Source of the DNA: Chloroflexota bacterium
GTDB taxonomy: Bacteria; Chloroflexota; JAJPGV01
Direction: 5' to 3'
DNA length: 64,000 bases
Assembly (NCBI GenBank): GCA_021325635.1
Contig: JAJPGV010000033.1
Span: 1-64,000, forward strand
Shown here piece after piece: positions 59,596-64,000 of this stretch. The notes under the pieces were generated by a model. The model searched no databases. It worked only from the letters and a program-made list of their open reading frames with translations, and was not told where the DNA came from. The first letter of the stretch is position 1, and each line of letters opens with the position of its first letter. The position numbers and the translations under genes were made by a program.

Positions 59596-61488
59596 GTGAA
59601 TTACAGGCGGGTCTCTTCCCTCGTTCGGCAGGCGTCAGGTGCGAGCCGTTTCGTGGCCAAGGCGGCAGGGGCGCGGTCCAGTCTGGCGCTGGCTTTGCTA
59701 GCTGCTTGCGCAGGCAGCCCACGGATCGCCGCCGCCGCGAACCAGCTGGCCAAATTCCAGGTGGTGGTTACGCCTGGCACGGTATCCGCCGGAACTCCGC
59801 CCACCTCTGTCGTGGTAACGGCCCAGGACAGTGGCGGCCTTACGGTGACGAACTATTCCGCCACCAACTTCCTGCTGTCTTCGACGGCCCAGCCGTCACC
59901 CAGCGGTCAATCGCCAACGCTCGGCACAGGCGTGTTTCAGAAGGGAGTCGCGACTTTTCATCCGGTCTTCTACAACGTCGAGACGGTGACCATCACCGCC
60001 CAGGACACGGCATCCGCGGCGACCGGAAGCGCTACGCTGGTGGTCACGCCGGCGGCGGCGGCGGCGCTGCAGTTCATTGCGCAGCCGGGCGAGACCGTCG
60101 AGCAGGTTGGCATCGTGCCGCCAGTGCAGGTGGCCATCCAGGACATCTACCAGAACGTGGAAGTATCGGGCGCAGGCGCGACGCTGCCAGTTACGGTGTC
60201 GCTGGACCCCTCCAGCCCTCCGGGGGGCGTCCTCCACGGCACGCTCACCCAGAATGCCGTCGCCGGGGTCGCGACGTTCAACGACCTATCGATCACCCAA
60301 CCCGGCGCGAGCTATGTGCTCGACGCGTCCAGCGGGAGTGGCGCGTCCGCGCTCTCGGGGGCCTTCAGCGACCCGTTTCCCATCGACGCGACGCCAATCC
60401 CTATCACGATTACCAAGATCAGTCCCAACTTCGGGAAGCTCTCCGGAGGCAACAGAGTAACGATCAGCGGCACGGGCTTTGCCGATCTGACCAGCATCCA
60501 GTTCGGCGCGAGCACCGTCGCGGGTACCTCAACGAAGGTCAACAGGCAGGGCACCAGCGTGGTCTTGTTCGCTCCGGCGGCCGCCAGCAGCACGCCGGGG
60601 ACGGTGCACGTGCAGGTGCTCACGAGCAGCGGCGCAAGTGACGCAACCACGGCTGCCAGCGCGTACAGCTACGGGCCGGTCATCAGATCCCTGAGCTCGC
60701 CGTTCGGCCCGGCAGCCGGCGGGAACACGCTCACCATCAATGGCGCCAACTTCGCGGGCATCACTGCCATCAGCTTCGGTCCCTACGCGGCCGACATGAG
60801 CACGGTGAAGGTGGCCAGAGGCGGCACGTCGCTCAAAGTGAAGGTTCCGCAGCCCAACACGGGCACGCCTGGCGCAGTGCACATCGTGATCACGGGTACA
60901 GGCGGGAGCAGCGATCCGGCCTCGGACGCCAGCCTCTACTCTTTTGGGCCGCGGATCATGAAGATCACGCCCGCCTACGGCTCCCCGAACGGAGGCAACA
61001 AGGTAGTCATCAGCGCTAAGAACCTTGGCACCAGCTTGTCGAGTCTGTCGGTGGCTTTCGGCAGCGCCACGGTTGGTTCCTCCAGCATTACCTTCAACGC
61101 GAAGATGGGAACGCTCGCTTTCAATGCCCCCGCCCAGGCCAATGGCGATCCCGGGGTGGTCAACGTCACGGTCACCGGCCCTGGGGGAGCGAGCGGCGTA
61201 CTCGCGGCGAGCCAGTACTCCTACGCGCCTGTCGTCAATTCGGTCTCCCCGCGCGCCGGCAGCTCGGAGACGACCAAGGTCAAGATCAGTGGCAAGAACT
61301 TTTCCGGGGCCACCCAGGTGAACTTCGCGGATGCCGTTGTGCCGTTGACGTCCGGGAACGTGAACCTGCAGGGCACACTCATCACCGTCACCGCCCCGGA
61401 CCAGAATCTTGGGACGTTTGCCGTGACCGTGACTAGCCCGGTCGGGACGAGTCCTCCGACCAATGCTGCCGTCTTCACCTTCAAATAG
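59596..61488 (+). CDS. Secreted IPT/TIG-repeat protein (second copy)
   Basis: A 630-residue exported paralogue. The N-terminus has a long basic region, then a hydrophobic core (SSLALALLAACAGSPRIAAA) for export; LLAAC is a possible lipobox with Cys about residue 38. Two Ig-like segments (FQVVVTPGTVSAGTPPTSVV; LQFIAQPGETVEQVGIVPPV) precede four IPT domains starting at TKISPNFGKLSGGNRVTISG, RSLSSPFGPAAGGNTLTING, MKITPAYGSPNGGNKVVISA and NSVSPRAGSSETTKVKISG. The end is FTFK. GTG 59596. Its 3' end overlaps the start of the S53 peptidase by 26 bases. Confidence 0.85.
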   Translation: MNYRRVSSLVRQASGASRFVAKAAGARSSLALALLAACAGSPRIAAAANQLAKFQVVVTPGTVSAGTPPTSVVVTAQDSGGLTVTNYSATNFLLSSTAQPSPSGQSPTLGTGVFQKGVATFHPVFYNVETVTITAQDTASAATGSATLVVTPAAAAALQFIAQPGETVEQVGIVPPVQVAIQDIYQNVEVSGAGATLPVTVSLDPSSPPGGVLHGTLTQNAVAGVATFNDLSITQPGASYVLDASSGSGASALSGAFSDPFPIDATPIPITITKISPNFGKLSGGNRVTISGTGFADLTSIQFGASTVAGTSTKVNRQGTSVVLFAPAAASSTPGTVHVQVLTSSGASDATTAASAYSYGPVIRSLSSPFGPAAGGNTLTINGANFAGITAISFGPYAADMSTVKVARGGTSLKVKVPQPNTGTPGAVHIVITGTGGSSDPASDASLYSFGPRIMKITPAYGSPNGGNKVVISAKNLGTSLSSLSVAFGSATVGSSSITFNAKMGTLAFNAPAQANGDPGVVNVTVTGPGGASGVLAASQYSYAPVVNSVSPRAGSSETTKVKISGKNFSGATQVNFADAVVPLTSGNVNLQGTLITVTAPDQNLGTFAVTVTSPVGTSPPTNAAVFTFK

Positions 61489-64000
61489 CGCGGAGAAGGC
61501 GAGCCGGGCGTTAGGTAGCGGGTTGTCGAGACGGGCTCCGCTCGCGGGGCTGGCAGTGGTGCTGGCGTTGGCGACCTCGCCTTCGTACACGGTTGCCTCG
61601 GGCGCGCAGCTAACAGGCTCCGTCCAGCCGGCTGTGAGCCGCTCCACCGTCGCCGGCCACCATCCGGCTGGTAGTCAGCTGCCGGTGACGCTGCTTTTCC
61701 GGCCGGGCATCGGGCAATCCGACGCCCGAGCCGTGGAGCGGTTCATGGCTGCCCGCGGCTTTTCGGCGCCGCATCGCCTAGTGCATGGCGCGGGCGTGCG
61801 CTTTCGCGGGACGGTGGCGCAGGTCGAGAGCACGTTTGCCGTGGAGATCGACGATTACGTGCGGGCTGATGGCCGCATCTATCACGCCAACGCTGGCCCC
61901 ATTACCATTCCCAGCGCCATCAGCTCTTACGTCACGGGCGTGCTCGACCTTGACGATGCCCTGGAAGCTCGGCCCCTGGTGGCATTCAGCCCTCTCGGCT
62001 CGACTCCGCCCTACACGCCGGCTGAGATGGCGCATTTCTATGGAGTCGACCAGCTCAATTCGGCAGGCTTTGACGGCAGCGGGGAGAAGATTGGCATCAT
62101 CTCCTTCGCCACGTTCCGGCTTTCGGATGTGCGCACTTTCGAATCGACCTTCAACCTGCCCGCCAGCGTGGTGAAGATGACGACGGCGCCGCCACTCGTT
62201 CAGAAAGGGCCCGCCTCGGACGTCGCGGGGAGCACTGAGACCACGCTGGACGTGACCTGGTCCAGCGCGATCGCTCCAGGCGCTGAGATAGACGTTGTCC
62301 TGGCCGCCAACAGCGATTGGATTGGCGCGCTGGACACCATGATCTCCGTCTATGACCCGGACGTGATCTCCATCAGCTGGGGCAGCGGGGATGCCTGTGC
62401 GGGCAGTCCCGGCGCCGCCAGCCAGGACGCGCTCCACAACGCCATCGTGGCCATGAACGCCCGCAGGATACCCATCCTGGTGGCCAGCGGCGACACCGGT
62501 TCGCGTGAGTGCTCGCCGGCGAATACCAGCGCGGTGTCGGCCTCCTGGCCATCCACCGATCCGGCCGTGACCGCCGTCGGGGGCACGGCTATCGATCCGG
62601 ATGGGAACGGTCTGCCCAGCGTCCAGACGTCCTGGAACTGCGGTGGGGCCGGCTGCTCTCCGTCGGGCTCGGGAGGAGCCAGCGGAGGTGGATTCAGCAG
62701 CCACTTCGCCATGCCGTCTTTTCAGACGGCGATCCAGGGGTCGAACCCCGGCCTGACCGGCCCGAATCGCGGCGTACCGGACGTTGCGCTTTTAGGCGGT
62801 CCTCATGGTTACGTGCTGCGGGCTCGAGGAGCGTGGGAGTCGATTACCGGGACCAGCGCCGCCACCCCGGCCCTGGCGGGCATCATCGCCACGGCCAACC
62901 AGGCGCACGGATCGAAGCTCACCGACGCTAACGCCTTCCTGTACTCGATGGTGGGAGGAGCTCATTCGCCGGTGACGGACATCAGCGACGGCAAGTCGAA
63001 CGGCGACTACACAGCCATAGCAGGCTGGGACGCAGTGACCGGCCTGGGCGCCGTAGACGCCGTACGCCTGCTGTATGCGCTGGGAGGCTGCGGCTGCACG
63101 CTCAGCGCGCCGGTGGCCGACTTCTCGGTGGCGCCGCCGAGCATCACCAAGATCTCGCCTCGCTTTGGGAGCCCGGGAGACACGGTAACCATCTTTGGCC
63201 GCGGCCTGGCAAATCTCACCGCCGGTCAGGTGACCTTCGGAGGCGTTCCGGCCACCGGCTTGGCAGGAGCGCCAACCAGCACTCGAGCTCAGGTGACTGC
63301 GCCATCCGGGGTCGGCGGGCTGGTTCCCGTGGTGGTCAGCACGAGCGGCGGACAGACCGTGCCGGACGATGCAGCGAGGTTCAGCTTCGCGCCCGTGGTG
63401 TCACGGGTCTCCCCACCCTGGGGATCGCCAGGAGGAGGCTTCCAGGTCACGATCACGGGAGGCAATTTTGGGACGGGCACGCCGGTAGTGAATTTCGGGC
63501 CGAATAATCCTGGGAGCCAGGTCAAGGTCCTATCCTCGAAACGGCTGACGGTGACGGCGCCGCCAGGTGCAGGTGTGGTCGACGTGAGGGTGGTGTCGAG
63601 CAGCGGCCAGACCAGCGACGTTTCAGGTGTGCTTGGTAGCGACAGCTTCAGCTACGCGCCCGTCGTTCGGCGCATCTCGCCTGGGTCCGGCCCGGCCAGC
63701 GGGCAGAACAACGTCACCATCACCGGCGCGAACTTCGGAACCAGCACCCCCAATGTGGCCTTCGGGACCTCGCCGGCGTCCGGAGTCAAGCTCCGATCGT
63801 CAACGGTGCTGACCGCCACGGCTCCGCCCGGCAGTGGCGTAGTTCAGGTGAGGGTGACCGCTGGCGGGCAGAGCAGTGACACCGGCGGGATCTTCGGCAG
63901 CAGCGCATACGCCTACCTGCCGGTCATCACGGGCATCAGTCCCTCCAGCGGGCCGGCTGGCGGCATCAATCACAAGACCAGCCAGCCGGTGACGGTGACG
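61463..64000 (+). CDS. S53 (sedolisin/kumamolisin-like) peptidase with C-terminal IPT repeats, truncated by window edge
   Basis: An open frame from ATG 61463 to the window end (846 residues, incomplete). It has an export signal (RRAPLAGLAVVLALATSPSY), an S53 pro-domain (LPVTLLFRPGIGQSDARAVE onwards to about residue 180), and a catalytic domain: Glu259 and Asp263 in GSTETTLDVTW, oxyanion Asp344 in LVASGDTGSRE, and nucleophile Ser465 in ITGTSAATPALAG. After about residue 555 there are IPT domains (TKISPRFGSPGDTVTIFGR, SRVSPPWGSPGGGFQVTIT, RRISPGSGPASGQNNVTITG, TGISPSSGPAGG). Sedolisins work at acidic pH. The 26-base overlap with the preceding gene implies coupled translation. Confidence 0.88.
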   Translation, partial: MLPSSPSNSAEKASRALGSGLSRRAPLAGLAVVLALATSPSYTVASGAQLTGSVQPAVSRSTVAGHHPAGSQLPVTLLFRPGIGQSDARAVERFMAARGFSAPHRLVHGAGVRFRGTVAQVESTFAVEIDDYVRADGRIYHANAGPITIPSAISSYVTGVLDLDDALEARPLVAFSPLGSTPPYTPAEMAHFYGVDQLNSAGFDGSGEKIGIISFATFRLSDVRTFESTFNLPASVVKMTTAPPLVQKGPASDVAGSTETTLDVTWSSAIAPGAEIDVVLAANSDWIGALDTMISVYDPDVISISWGSGDACAGSPGAASQDALHNAIVAMNARRIPILVASGDTGSRECSPANTSAVSASWPSTDPAVTAVGGTAIDPDGNGLPSVQTSWNCGGAGCSPSGSGGASGGGFSSHFAMPSFQTAIQGSNPGLTGPNRGVPDVALLGGPHGYVLRARGAWESITGTSAATPALAGIIATANQAHGSKLTDANAFLYSMVGGAHSPVTDISDGKSNGDYTAIAGWDAVTGLGAVDAVRLLYALGGCGCTLSAPVADFSVAPPSITKISPRFGSPGDTVTIFGRGLANLTAGQVTFGGVPATGLAGAPTSTRAQVTAPSGVGGLVPVVVSTSGGQTVPDDAARFSFAPVVSRVSPPWGSPGGGFQVTITGGNFGTGTPVVNFGPNNPGSQVKVLSSKRLTVTAPPGAGVVDVRVVSSSGQTSDVSGVLGSDSFSYAPVVRRISPGSGPASGQNNVTITGANFGTSTPNVAFGTSPASGVKLRSSTVLTATAPPGSGVVQVRVTAGGQSSDTGGIFGSSAYAYLPVITGISPSSGPAGGINHKTSQPVTVT

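Overview
The window is a GC-rich, densely packed bacterial chromosome segment with mostly housekeeping genes. I see no rRNA, tRNA, CRISPR array, insertion sequence or prophage. The best lineage guess is Chloroflexota or a close terrestrial relative such as Dormibacterota. Three observations support this: the order rpmB / fakA-like / recG / rsmD / coaD, the pairing of a PdtaS-type kinase and an ANTAR regulator with glnA, and a secreted M23 peptidase carrying GYPxSE...YFQ-type repeats. Lineage is inferred, not proven.

Layout. 1-2.1 kb: truncated glycosyltransferase 9 gene, divergent DUF2344 gene and argF. 2.2-5.9 kb (minus): YfhO-type membrane protein and family 2 glycosyltransferase. 6.0-12.1 kb: rpmB, then fakA-like, recG, rsmD, coaD and a coiled-coil gene, several translationally coupled. 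12.4-15.7 kb: pdtaS, pdtaR and glnA, a nitrogen-control cassette. 15.7-20.2 kb (minus): membrane spermidine-synthase-like protein, DNA polymerase IV, ThDP enzyme. 20.2-22 kb: infA, PAP2 protein, tpiA. 22-28 kb: hemA, hemB, membrane-anchored cyclophilin, hemL, argH. 28-34 kb: mreB-mreC-mreD-PBP2-rodA cell-shape operon. 34-42 kb: HxlR regulator, heptanucleotide repeat tract, trpS, C39-like lipoprotein and the giant helicase lhr. 42-50.5 kb: mixed metabolic and envelope genes (thioesterase, second class B PBP, SDR, DUF971, glutamic peptidase, XdhC pair, PEP-mutase family, SRPBCC protein, M23 peptidase). 50.6-54 kb: etfB, etfA, an exported FMN-binding protein and an RnfD/NqrB-like membrane protein, suggesting flavin electron transfer. 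54-57.4 kb: a PAS-GGDEF-EAL-CRP fusion and a J-domain protein. 57.7-64 kb: tandem secreted IPT/TIG-repeat proteins followed by an S53 (sedolisin) acid protease carrying its own IPT repeats and running off the window.

Three signals cut across genes. First, about a dozen genes have a TANNNT-like -10 box ending 6-8 nt before an ATG or GTG with no ribosome-binding site, which implies many leaderless mRNAs. Second, heptanucleotide tandem repeats occur between hxlR and trpS, and related sequence lies in frame inside lhr and probably recG. Third, two secreted peptidases belong to acid-active families (S53 and G1). The most unusual single gene is the c-di-GMP/CRP fusion at 54.3-56.7 kb. The most interesting gene cluster is the IPT/sedolisin operon at the right edge.
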